DNA from: Planctomycetota bacterium
GTDB lineage: Bacteria > Planctomycetota > Planctomycetia > Planctomycetales > Planctomycetaceae
Direction: 5' to 3'
DNA length: 5,791 nt
Assembly: GCA_027622115.1 (NCBI GenBank)
Contig: JAQBZS010000522.1
Coordinates: forward strand, 1-5,791
Shown: positions 1 through 5,577 of the stretch, one piece after another
Position numbering within the stretch: the stretch's first letter is position 1
Layout: the number at the start of each line of letters is the position of its first letter
Translations under genes and position numbers: made by a program
Notes under the pieces: generated by a model
Database searches by the model: none
What the model saw: the letters and a program-made list of their open reading frames with translations, nothing else
What the model was told of the DNA's origin: nothing

Positions 1-18
1 GTTCAATGTGCGCCCAAA

Positions 19-72
19 GAATTCAGGACGACCACGAATTGGCAGTAATGAATTCGTGGTCGTTCTGAATTC
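19..72. repeat. Long near-perfect inverted repeat (22-bp arms, 10-nt loop)
   Basis: Arms at 19-40 and 51-72 are reverse complements at 21 of 22 positions and enclose a 10-nt loop (41-50). The single mismatch is G27 against T64, which is a G-U wobble in + strand RNA but an A-C mismatch in the opposite transcript. Both outer ends read GAATTC, and each arm carries AATTC near one end and GAATT at the other, so smaller alternative folds are possible. No T-run follows on the + side (GTAGGGAAAC comes next), so it is not a textbook intrinsic terminator. It could end an unseen upstream transcript, form a cruciform in DNA, or be one copy of a dispersed palindromic element. Confidence 0.85.
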
Positions 73-186
73 GTAGGGAAACTGAAACGTGCTTCGAGGT
101 ATTCGTGGACTGAGCCGGACGCGTATCACAAATTGGGAGTCAAATTGGACAACATCCGCGAACTCAATGTCGCCAACGCACAAAGC

Positions 187-1386
187 ATGTCCGCGGCGCC
201 AAGCGACGCGAGCAAAGCTGCTCCATTGGCCGGACTCAAAGTCCTCGATCTCACGCGAGTCCTCGCCGGACCTTACTGCACGATGATCCTGTCGGACTTG
301 GGCGCGGACGTCGTCAAGATAGAACGGCCCAACAGCGGTGACGAGGCACGTGGGTTTGGCCCGTTCTTGCCGTCCGGTGCCAGTGCGTATTTCGCCAGCC
401 TGAATCGCGGCAAGTCGAGCATGGCACTCGACCTTAAAGTCGATTCCGATCGCGAGACGTTCTTGCGGCTGGCGCGGCAGGCGGATGTGCTCGTCGAAAA
501 CTTTCGGCCGGGCGTGATGGAAAGCCTCGGATTCGGCCCTGATCAACTGCGCGAGATCAATCCCAGGCTGGTCTTTGCATCGGCGTCGGGATTCGGCCAA
601 ACCGGTCCGTACCGCAACCGCCCGGCCTACGATGTGATCATTCAAGCCATGAGCGGCTTGATGAGCATCACCGGCCATAGTGCCGACCAACCCGCTCGCG
701 TCGGGGCCTCCATCAGCGACATCGTCACGGGCATGTTCACCGCCATCGGCATTCTCGCCGCGTTGCGGCAGCGAGATCAAACCGGCCGCGGTTCAACGCT
801 GGACATCGCGATGCTCGATTCGACCGTGGCCATCCTCGAAAACGCGATCGCCCGCTTCGATGTCACCGGCAAGCCCCCGGAACCAATCGGCACGCGGCAC
901 CCGTCCATTACACCCTTCCAATCGTTTCCCACCCGAGACGGAGCGATCGTCATCGCGGCCGGCAACGAAGGGCTGTGGACCAAACTGTGCGATGTACTCG
1001 GCGCGCCCGAATTGGCCACGCATCCACAATTGGCAACCAACGCACTGCGCACCGAACACCAGCCGCTTCTCGAAAACTTGGTCAGCATTCGAACCGAAAC
1101 TCAAACGACCCAGGAGTGGCTCGTTCAGATGTCGGCGGCGGGAATTCCGTGCGGACCAATCCAGACACTCGATCAAGTCGTCAACGACGAACAACTTGTT
1201 GCACGCGGGATGTTTCGCCAACTCACAACGGCGGCGAACGAGACGTTTCTCGCCGCCGCATCGCCAATCCGCATTGATGGCCAATCACCCGAGATCGCCA
1301 CCCGCGCTCCGGAAATCGGACAAGACGCAAATGAAGTCTTGTCGCGATGGCTCGGCAAAACGACGAACACTTCGGTCGAACGCTGA
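187..1386 (+). CDS. CaiB/BaiF family (class III) acyl-CoA transferase
   Basis: Predicted class III CoA-transferase of 399 residues, the usual length for the family. These cytoplasmic enzymes move CoA from an acyl-CoA to a carboxylic acid through an aspartyl-CoA thioester and act as interlocked dimers. The N-terminal large domain shows the family opening GLKVLDLTRVLAGPY (residues 16-30), then DLGADVVKIERP (37-48), the LNRGKSS segment (72-78) and VENFRPG (103-109). The block GFGQTGPYRNRPAYD ends in D149, the expected catalytic aspartate. The small domain carries GTRHPSITPFQSFPTRDG (235-252), also typical. Substrates cannot be read from sequence; formyl-, succinyl-, mesaconyl- and carnitine-type members share these motifs. 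I chose ATG 187 because it sits just before the conserved opening; an in-frame TTG at 133 would add 18 unconserved residues. Neither start has a clear Shine-Dalgarno site. The gene converges on the LeuA-like gene with a 28-bp gap. Confidence 0.9.
   Translation: MSAAPSDASKAAPLAGLKVLDLTRVLAGPYCTMILSDLGADVVKIERPNSGDEARGFGPFLPSGASAYFASLNRGKSSMALDLKVDSDRETFLRLARQADVLVENFRPGVMESLGFGPDQLREINPRLVFASASGFGQTGPYRNRPAYDVIIQAMSGLMSITGHSADQPARVGASISDIVTGMFTAIGILAALRQRDQTGRGSTLDIAMLDSTVAILENAIARFDVTGKPPEPIGTRHPSITPFQSFPTRDGAIVIAAGNEGLWTKLCDVLGAPELATHPQLATNALRTEHQPLLENLVSIRTETQTTQEWLVQMSAAGIPCGPIQTLDQVVNDEQLVARGMFRQLTTAANETFLAAASPIRIDGQSPEIATRAPEIGQDANEVLSRWLGKTTNTSVER
1362..1378. repeat. Stem-loop repeat, copy 1 (3' end of CoA-transferase gene)
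   Basis: This 17-bp stretch, GACGAACACTTCGGTCG, matches a second copy at 1419-1434 with one base inserted. GACGAA pairs with TTCGGTC if one base is bulged, so it can form a small hairpin. It lies in the last codons of the CoA-transferase gene. A role in 3'-end formation is inference only; there is no T-run after it. Confidence 0.5.
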
Positions 1387-1414
1387 GAGCGTCGCGGCGG
1401 CTGTCTTCCCAATG

Positions 1415-2653
1415 TTATGACGAAACTTCGGTCGCCAAGCCTTTCAACACGTCGTCATTGATGATCGTACCTTTGGGCAGTCGCTTGATGCCGTCGAGCA
1501 CGCCGAGCACCTGGTTGTCGTCGCATTGGACTCCGATTTCTGCCAAACGATGCGATACGGCAGTGCGGCCGCTGTGTCGGCCGAGCACCAACTTCACGCC
1601 GGATTCTCCCACCAATTCCGGTCGATACGGCAGATACGTGTCCGGGTTCTTGAGCAGACCGTCTTGGTGAATTCCGGCTTCGGTGGCGAAGATGTTTGCG
1701 CCGCCAATCGGCTTCATCGGTGACAACGGGATGCCGGTCAGTTCCGCGACCAAACGGCACAGCGGCGCGAACTTGGTCGTGTCGATCTTGGCTTTGCGTT
1801 TGTATTGGTCTTCGTGCAGCGTCAACGCCATCGCGACTTCTTCCATCGACGCGTTACCGGCTCGTTCGCCGATGCCGTTGACCGTGCATTGCACGATGTG
1901 CGCGCCCTCTTCAATGCACGCCAGCGTATTCGCCACCGCTAAACCGAGATCGTTGTGGAAGTGAACGGCGATCAGAACTCGATCGACGTTCGGCACATCG
2001 TCCTGAATTTGCCGAATCATCCGGCGCGCTTTGTCCGGCGTGAGAAATCCCACCGTATCCGGAAACCCGATCGTGGTGACGCCGGCTTCAATCGCGATCT
2101 GATACGCTTGGCACAAAAACGGCATCTCCGTGCGACTGGCGTCTTCCGGTGCGAAGGAAATGATCTCGAATCCCTGTTCGCGGGCGTAGGTCACGCTGTC
2201 CGCGATGATGTCGAGGATCTCGGACTCGGATTTGTTGAGCTTGAATTGGCGATGTAGCGGGCTGGTGCCGCAAAACAGACTCACGCCGCGTTTGTGGCCG
2301 GGTAAGCCGTCGAGTGCCGCGCGAGCCGCATCGATATCGCCGCGCACCGTGCGGCAGAGCGCGGTCAACACCGGCTTCTTCACCACGCCCACCATCTTTT
2401 GGATGGCAATTCGATCGGCTTCCGAAGACGCGGGGAAACCGGCGTCCAACGAATGCACGCCCGCCTCTTCCAACGCCAACGCGATGCGGACTTTCTCGTC
2501 CGGCTCAAGCGTCGCTCCCGGCATTTGTTCGCCGTCGCGGAGCGTGGTGTCGCTGAAGAGCACGTATCCGGATTTGCGATGGTGTTGAATCACGGCTTGC
2601 TTCACGACATCGGAAAGGAATCGCCGGATCCGGCGCAGAAAACGAAACGGCAT
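1415..2653 (-). CDS. LeuA-type 2-isopropylmalate synthase-like protein lacking the regulatory domain
   Basis: Predicted enzyme of the HMGL-like TIM-barrel family (DRE-TIM metallolyases), 412 residues. It should condense acetyl-CoA with a 2-oxo acid, most likely 2-oxoisovalerate to 2-isopropylmalate, the first step of leucine synthesis. DTTLRDGEQ (residues 35-43) gives catalytic R39 and metal ligand D40. HFHNDLGLAVANT (231-243) gives ligands H231 and H233, and NGIGERAGNAS (259-269) gives N267. GIHQDG (327-332) is the LeuA-type version; homocitrate synthases usually have GIHVDG. KLVLGRHSGR (354-363) is present. The chain stops where the catalytic subdomains end (IKRLPKGTIINDD), so the roughly 110-150-residue LeuA dimer domain that binds leucine in full-length LeuA is absent. 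The stop codon lies 28 bp from the convergent gene, leaving no room for a frameshifted remainder. The first 30 residues are a basic extension; GTG codons at residues 17 and 21 are alternative starts. It follows pheT by 33 bp and is probably co-transcribed with it. Homocitrate or citramalate synthase remain possible. Confidence 0.85.
   Translation of the reverse strand: MPFRFLRRIRRFLSDVVKQAVIQHHRKSGYVLFSDTTLRDGEQMPGATLEPDEKVRIALALEEAGVHSLDAGFPASSEADRIAIQKMVGVVKKPVLTALCRTVRGDIDAARAALDGLPGHKRGVSLFCGTSPLHRQFKLNKSESEILDIIADSVTYAREQGFEIISFAPEDASRTEMPFLCQAYQIAIEAGVTTIGFPDTVGFLTPDKARRMIRQIQDDVPNVDRVLIAVHFHNDLGLAVANTLACIEEGAHIVQCTVNGIGERAGNASMEEVAMALTLHEDQYKRKAKIDTTKFAPLCRLVAELTGIPLSPMKPIGGANIFATEAGIHQDGLLKNPDTYLPYRPELVGESGVKLVLGRHSGRTAVSHRLAEIGVQCDDNQVLGVLDGIKRLPKGTIINDDVLKGLATEVSS
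1419..1434. repeat. Stem-loop repeat, copy 2 (3' end of LeuA-like gene)
   Basis: GACGAAACTTCGGTCG repeats the element at 1362-1378 with one base missing. It overlaps the final sense codons of the minus-strand LeuA-like gene, mirroring the place of copy 1 in the facing gene. Because the unit is imperfectly palindromic, both transcripts would end near a similar weak hairpin. Confidence 0.5.
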
Positions 2654-2686
2654 AGCTTTTTGCGATCGCGATGGGTCATGAGTTTT

Positions 2687-4741
2687 TCAACGCTGGATGC
2701 AGCCGAACTGTGATTCACACGCAGCAATGACTCCAGCCTGCGCCGAGTCGATTTCTTCAGACGTCAAAGTGCGCTCGCTCGACCGATACCGCACCGTGAA
2801 TACGTAGGACTTCTTCCCGGCCGGAATCTGCTGACCGCGATATTGGTCCATGAATGAAACGCTCTCCAGCAGTGGACCGCCCGATCCGCGGACCACGCCT
2901 TCCAGTTGTTCCCAGGCAACGCTTTCGTCCAACACGAAATTCACATCCCGAGTCATCTCGGGGAATTGGGACAACTCGCGATAGTGCGGCGTCAAATCGG
3001 CCTTGCGTTCGAGCGGATGCAAGCTGAATTCCGCGACGTGAACGGCGTCTCGCAAACCGACACTGTCGCTCACGCTGCGATCGAGTTCACCCATCCAGCC
3101 CCAGGGCTTGCCGTTGAGCAGCAGTTCCGCTCCGCGACCGGGCGCGAATTGCGGCACGTCCGACGGGCGAGCCGTGACTCGAAACGAAGCATTGATCGTG
3201 CGAGTCAACAATTCCACGAGCCCCTTGAGTTCCGCGAACGATTTGCCCGTGACCACGCCGATCATCGTCGGTTCGACCTCGATCTCGGGCCGAGACGGAT
3301 CGGACTCCAGATACACCTTGGCAATCTCGAACAGGTTGGCGTTGAAGTTGCTTTGTCGTTCGTTGGCTCGGCGACACTCCAACAGGCTGGGAACCACGCT
3401 CGGCCGCAGCACGTTTTCAGCCTTGCGGGTCGAATGCTCGACTCGCAGCAGGGGCCGGTCTCCTCGCGGAGTGAATCGTCGTGCGACTTTTTCCGTCACG
3501 AACGACAGCGTCAATGTTTCGAAGAATCCCGCTCCCGTGAGCGCGTCGCGCAAACGGTCAATCACGCGATCGCGGCGAGTCTTGCTACTGGAAACCATCG
3601 GCACATGGTGGTTGGTGGGAATTTTTTCGTAGCCGTGAATGCGGGCGACTTCCTCGATCAGGTCGGCCTCGCGTTCCAGATCACGCCGCCAGGACGGCGG
3701 CTCGAACGAACCCGCTGTGTCGTCGCCGCCGAGTTTCTTCAGACCAAGTGAGTTGAGAATCTTGTCGGATTCCTCTTTGGAAACATCGATCCCCAAGACG
3801 CGGGGCACCTGTGCATACCGCAGCGTGATGGGTTCGCGCGAGTCAGGTGGCAGCGACCCCGCCATCACGGAACCTTCCAGCAGTTCTCCGCCGGCAAGTT
3901 CCAAGATCAGCTCGCAGCATCGGCGACTCACCCAATCTAAGTTTCGCCGATCGGTGCCCCTTTCGAAGCGATACGACGAATCACTGAACAGTTTCAGCTT
4001 GCGGGCGGTCGTGCGAATTGAGAGCGGCGCGAAGGCAGCCGTTTCGACCAGCACATTGACAGTGTCGTCGCTGATTTCAGTTTCCAAGCCGCCCATGACT
4101 CCGCCGATCGCAACCGGTCGTTCGGCATCGGCGATCACACACATTTCGCTGTCCAGCGAATACTCCTTTTGATCGATGGCGGCGATCTTTTCGCCATCTT
4201 TCGCGCGACGCACCACAATGCGACCGCCGTTGAGCTTGTCGAAGTCGAAGGCGTGCAACGGTTGACCGGATTCGAGCAGCACATAATTCGTGATGTCGAC
4301 CACGTTATTGATCGGCCGGTATTCGATGACAGTGCCGTCATCGTTGCGACGGCGGCTTGCAGCTCGCAGTCGATCGATCAACCACTGCGGACTTGGTCCA
4401 ATCTTCACGCCTCGAACCACACGCGCAATGTATTGCGGACACAGGTCGTCGCACTCGATCTCCACGGAGGTCGCGGATGCGGCGGTGACGGATGCGACCG
4501 TGGGTTTTGGATCGTGACTCTTGAGCGGCGTATTGAAGAGGACGCTGATTTCTCGAGCGACGCCAATGTGTCCGAGGCAGTCGGGACGGTTGCTGGTGAC
4601 TTCCAAGTCGATGCCGATATCGCCGTCAACATCCTCGGTGCCTTCCAAATTCAGACCGGACATCGTCAATTCGTGCGTCAACTTGTCGACCGGCATGTCC
4701 AGGTCGACGTAGTCCTTCAACCAGTTCCAAGTGACAATCAT
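2687..4741 (-). CDS. pheT: Phenylalanyl-tRNA synthetase beta subunit, short form
   Basis: Beta subunit (684 residues) of the (alpha-beta)2 synthetase that charges tRNA-Phe; it also carries the editing site that hydrolyses Tyr-tRNA-Phe. The N-terminal segment MIVTWNWLKDYVDL is the standard start of the family. The B3/B4 editing module runs about 100-265, with RPINNVVDITNYVLLESGQP (142-161), HAFD (163-166), GVMGG (214-218) and SYRFERGTD (256-264). B5 is at about 304-377, with PSWRRDLEREADLIEEVARI (349-368) including the Mg-binding D360/E363/E364 set. The catalytic-like core follows, then the C-terminal FDX-ACB anticodon-binding domain (about 592-684, RDVNFV to ERTLTSEE). The OB-fold tRNA-binding domain (B2) normally found after about residue 40 is missing: EDVDGDIGIDLEVTSNRPDCL runs straight through. 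This explains the length against about 795 in E. coli. I chose ATG 4741; a TTG at 4780 would add 13 unconserved residues. Only a weak Shine-Dalgarno (GGA) precedes it. pheS is not adjacent. Confidence 0.97.
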   Translation of the reverse strand: MIVTWNWLKDYVDLDMPVDKLTHELTMSGLNLEGTEDVDGDIGIDLEVTSNRPDCLGHIGVAREISVLFNTPLKSHDPKPTVASVTAASATSVEIECDDLCPQYIARVVRGVKIGPSPQWLIDRLRAASRRRNDDGTVIEYRPINNVVDITNYVLLESGQPLHAFDFDKLNGGRIVVRRAKDGEKIAAIDQKEYSLDSEMCVIADAERPVAIGGVMGGLETEISDDTVNVLVETAAFAPLSIRTTARKLKLFSDSSYRFERGTDRRNLDWVSRRCCELILELAGGELLEGSVMAGSLPPDSREPITLRYAQVPRVLGIDVSKEESDKILNSLGLKKLGGDDTAGSFEPPSWRRDLEREADLIEEVARIHGYEKIPTNHHVPMVSSSKTRRDRVIDRLRDALTGAGFFETLTLSFVTEKVARRFTPRGDRPLLRVEHSTRKAENVLRPSVVPSLLECRRANERQSNFNANLFEIAKVYLESDPSRPEIEVEPTMIGVVTGKSFAELKGLVELLTRTINASFRVTARPSDVPQFAPGRGAELLLNGKPWGWMGELDRSVSDSVGLRDAVHVAEFSLHPLERKADLTPHYRELSQFPEMTRDVNFVLDESVAWEQLEGVVRGSGGPLLESVSFMDQYRGQQIPAGKKSYVFTVRYRSSERTLTSEEIDSAQAGVIAACESQFGCIQR

Positions 4742-4785
4742 TTCTCGGTCCGGGTGTTTGTGTGACTCAAGGAAGTCCAAGTCAT
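4738..4785 (-). other. Possible 15-codon leader frame overlapping the pheT start
   Basis: An ATG at 4785-4783 opens a 15-codon frame (MTWTSLSHTNTRTEK) whose TGA overlaps the pheT start codon as ATGA (4741-4738). That arrangement would allow translational coupling, which could make up for the weak pheT ribosome site. It contains no Phe codon, so it is not a pheM-like attenuation peptide. The ATG lies at the loop of a small hairpin (4774-4791). There is no convincing Shine-Dalgarno before it, and such an overlap can arise by chance. Confidence 0.2.
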
Positions 4786-4930
4786 TGGACTCTGCTCGCG
4801 TACTGAGTTGGCCGATTCTGCGGTTTGCGACCGACAGCGGCGTACTCTAGTGCGTCGCGTTTCGACGTGGAATCCAGAGCGTCTGAACCGCGAACTTGAC
4901 AATCCCACTCTTGCGGTGGCTCCAGGATCC
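4742..4930 (-). promoter_or_regulatory. pheT leader and presumed promoter region
   Basis: A strong terminator lies just upstream, so pheT and the LeuA-like gene presumably start transcription inside this 189-bp gap. I could not find a convincing -35/-10 pair: TTGTCA at 4902-4897 lacks a good -10 at 16-18 bp, and TAGAGT near 4848 lacks a good -35. No T-box, riboswitch or Phe-rich leader peptide was recognised. Confidence 0.4.
4774..4791. repeat. Small inverted repeat in the pheT leader
   Basis: AGTCCAA (4774-4780) and TTGGACT (4785-4791) are perfect 7-bp arms around a 4-nt loop, 33 bp upstream of the pheT ATG. It could be an RNA hairpin in the pheT leader or a small operator. No antiterminator partner or T-run is visible, so attenuation is not supported. 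Confidence 0.4.
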
Positions 4931-4969
4931 AAACAGCCCCAAGAGATTGGAAATCTCTTGGGGCTGTTT
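4931..4969. terminator. Strong intrinsic terminator hairpin (18-bp perfect stem)
   Basis: AAACAGCCCCAAGAGATT (4931-4948) pairs perfectly with AATCTCTTGGGGCTGTTT (4952-4969) around a 3-nt loop. The arms end in A and T runs on either side, so both transcripts get a short U tract: TTTT on the + side and TTT on the minus side. It lies 25 bp past the stop codon of the minus-strand winged-helix gene and should end that transcript, separating it from pheT. Confidence 0.9.
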
Positions 4970-4974
4970 TCCCG

Positions 4975-4991
4975 CACCGAAAACGTCGGTG
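4975..4991 (-). terminator. Accessory hairpin before the main terminator
   Basis: CACCGA (4975-4980) and TCGGTG (4986-4991) form a perfect 6-bp stem with a 5-nt loop. It begins 3 bp past the stop codon of the winged-helix gene and lies 5 bp from the main terminator. Two hairpins in a row could strengthen termination or protect the mRNA 3' end; that role is inferred. Confidence 0.5.
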
Positions 4992-4994
4992 AAT

Positions 4995-5411
4995 TTAGGC
5001 TTTGACCTTTTTTTCACTCAGCTTGTAACAACCAGTTGCAGCGTCGTGTGCGATGTGGTCTGAATTGTACAGGCACTGATACAGCACGTTGTTGAAGTTT
5101 GTGCTGGTTGTTTTGTAGCCGGATTCAAGAACGTTTTCCGAAAGGTCGGAAAGCGTCAGCCCTTTCTTGTGCTTGGTCAACAGCTCGATCACATGCGTGT
5201 GCAACGGCTTTTCATTGCGGGCACGATTGACAACTTGCTTGGGAAATCGACTTGATGCCCTGCGTCCTTCCAGAATCGCGATCTCGTCTTCGACCTTGTC
5301 GAGTTCCGTGCGCAATCGTTCCTGCTTGCGATGCAGACCGTCGAGCCTTGTCTTGCGGTCGGTCAGCATTCTTTCAAGTTGTGCCACCGAGTACTCACTT
5401 TCCTGAGTCAT
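4995..5411 (-). CDS. Small coiled-coil plus winged-helix (HARE-HTH-like) protein
   Basis: A 138-residue protein of unproven function with two parts. Residues about 7-50 (AQLERMLTDRK to EIAILEGRR) are rich in Glu, Lys, Arg and Leu with heptad-like spacing, predicting a coiled coil for self-association. A basic linker (about 50-68, with RR, K, R) leads to a compact domain at 69-131 (PLHTHVIELLTKHKKGLTLSDLS, then ESGYKTTSTNFNNVLYQCLY, ending GCYKL). That pattern resembles HARE-HTH winged-helix modules, and I recall similar coiled-coil/winged-helix proteins in planctomycetes, so a DNA-binding or chromatin-like role is plausible. There is no signal peptide or membrane segment. I chose ATG 5411 because GGAGG at 5425-5421 sits 9 nt upstream. 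The longer frame starts at TTG 5504, inside the predicted promoter, and adds 31 low-complexity residues unlike the domain. It is monocistronic: its own promoter upstream and a double hairpin downstream. Confidence 0.85.
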   Translation of the reverse strand: MTQESEYSVAQLERMLTDRKTRLDGLHRKQERLRTELDKVEDEIAILEGRRASSRFPKQVVNRARNEKPLHTHVIELLTKHKKGLTLSDLSENVLESGYKTTSTNFNNVLYQCLYNSDHIAHDAATGCYKLSEKKVKA

Positions 5412-5420
5412 TCTTCCACT

Positions 5421-5425
5421 CCTCC
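5421..5425 (-). promoter_or_regulatory. Shine-Dalgarno site deciding the start of the winged-helix gene
   Basis: Read on the minus strand, GGAGG (5425-5421) lies 9 nt before ATG 5411. It is the only strong ribosome-binding site in the window and fixes the start of the 138-residue protein. Confidence 0.75.
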
Positions 5426-5503
5426 ACTTCTGAAGTATGAGTTGCCGATCACATCCCGCGTGCGGTTGATGATGCCTACCGCTCCCGCCCACGGCACTAA
5501 ACA

Positions 5504-5532
5504 ATTATTAATCATCTCTCAATAGGCTGCAA
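5504..5532 (-). promoter_or_regulatory. Candidate sigma-70 promoter of the winged-helix gene
   Basis: On the minus strand, TTGCAG (5532-5527) is followed after 17 bp by AATAAT (5509-5504). The -10 matches the consensus at 5 of 6 positions and the -35 at 3 of 6, with ideal spacing in a locally AT-rich stretch. Transcription would start near 5497 and give a leader of roughly 85 nt. The consensus is that of E. coli; planctomycete promoters are less well defined. Confidence 0.45.
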
Positions 5533-5577
5533 CTAGATCGACTACATAATTGCGGAAAAGTTCAAAACTGCGACTAG
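5527..5577. repeat. Direct repeat pair CTGCRACTAG at the promoter
   Basis: CTGCAACTAG (5527-5536) and CTGCGACTAG (5568-5577) match at 9 of 10 positions and start 41 bp apart, close to four helical turns. The first copy overlaps the predicted -35 box. This is the layout expected of a pair of operator half-sites, possibly for the winged-helix protein itself, but no protein is known to bind here. Confidence 0.35.

Noticed and set aside
1380..1392. ACGCT-GAG-AGCGT hairpin as terminator of the CoA-transferase gene
   Set aside because: The stem is only 5 bp and no T-run follows.
680..1420. 246-codon + frame inside the CoA-transferase gene
   Set aside because: It is the +1 shadow of a well-supported gene, rich in Arg, Ser and Pro, with no domain.
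1415..2653. Naming the LeuA-like gene nifV or cimA
   Set aside because: GIHQDG and the surrounding motifs fit LeuA better than homocitrate or citramalate synthases, and no nif genes are nearby; a firm symbol is still not justified.
187..2653. A joint citramalate or acyl-CoA pathway formed by the CoA-transferase and the LeuA-like enzyme
   Set aside because: The genes are convergent, not an operon, and neither substrate can be read from sequence.
2906..3751. 281-codon + frame antisense to pheT
   Set aside because: pheT is unmistakable on the other strand; this frame is an antisense shadow without recognisable motifs.
4169..4765. 198-codon + frame antisense to the pheT 5' end
   Set aside because: Antisense shadow of pheT; the translation shows no known domain and there is no ribosome site.
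4742..4780. TTG start extending PheT by 13 residues
   Set aside because: PheT proteins typically begin at MIVTWNWLKDYV; the added residues are unconserved in character.
4742..4930. pheM-like attenuator or T-box in the pheT leader
   Set aside because: There is no Phe-rich peptide, no T-box core and no terminator/antiterminator pair in this gap.
4738..4977. 79-codon minus frame between the winged-helix gene and pheT
   Set aside because: It starts at GTG and reads straight through the strong terminator hairpin, so the full frame cannot be a gene; only its last 15 codons are kept as a possible leader.
5412..5504. 31-residue extension of the winged-helix protein from TTG 5504
   Set aside because: It begins within the predicted -10 box, and a good Shine-Dalgarno lies before ATG 5411.
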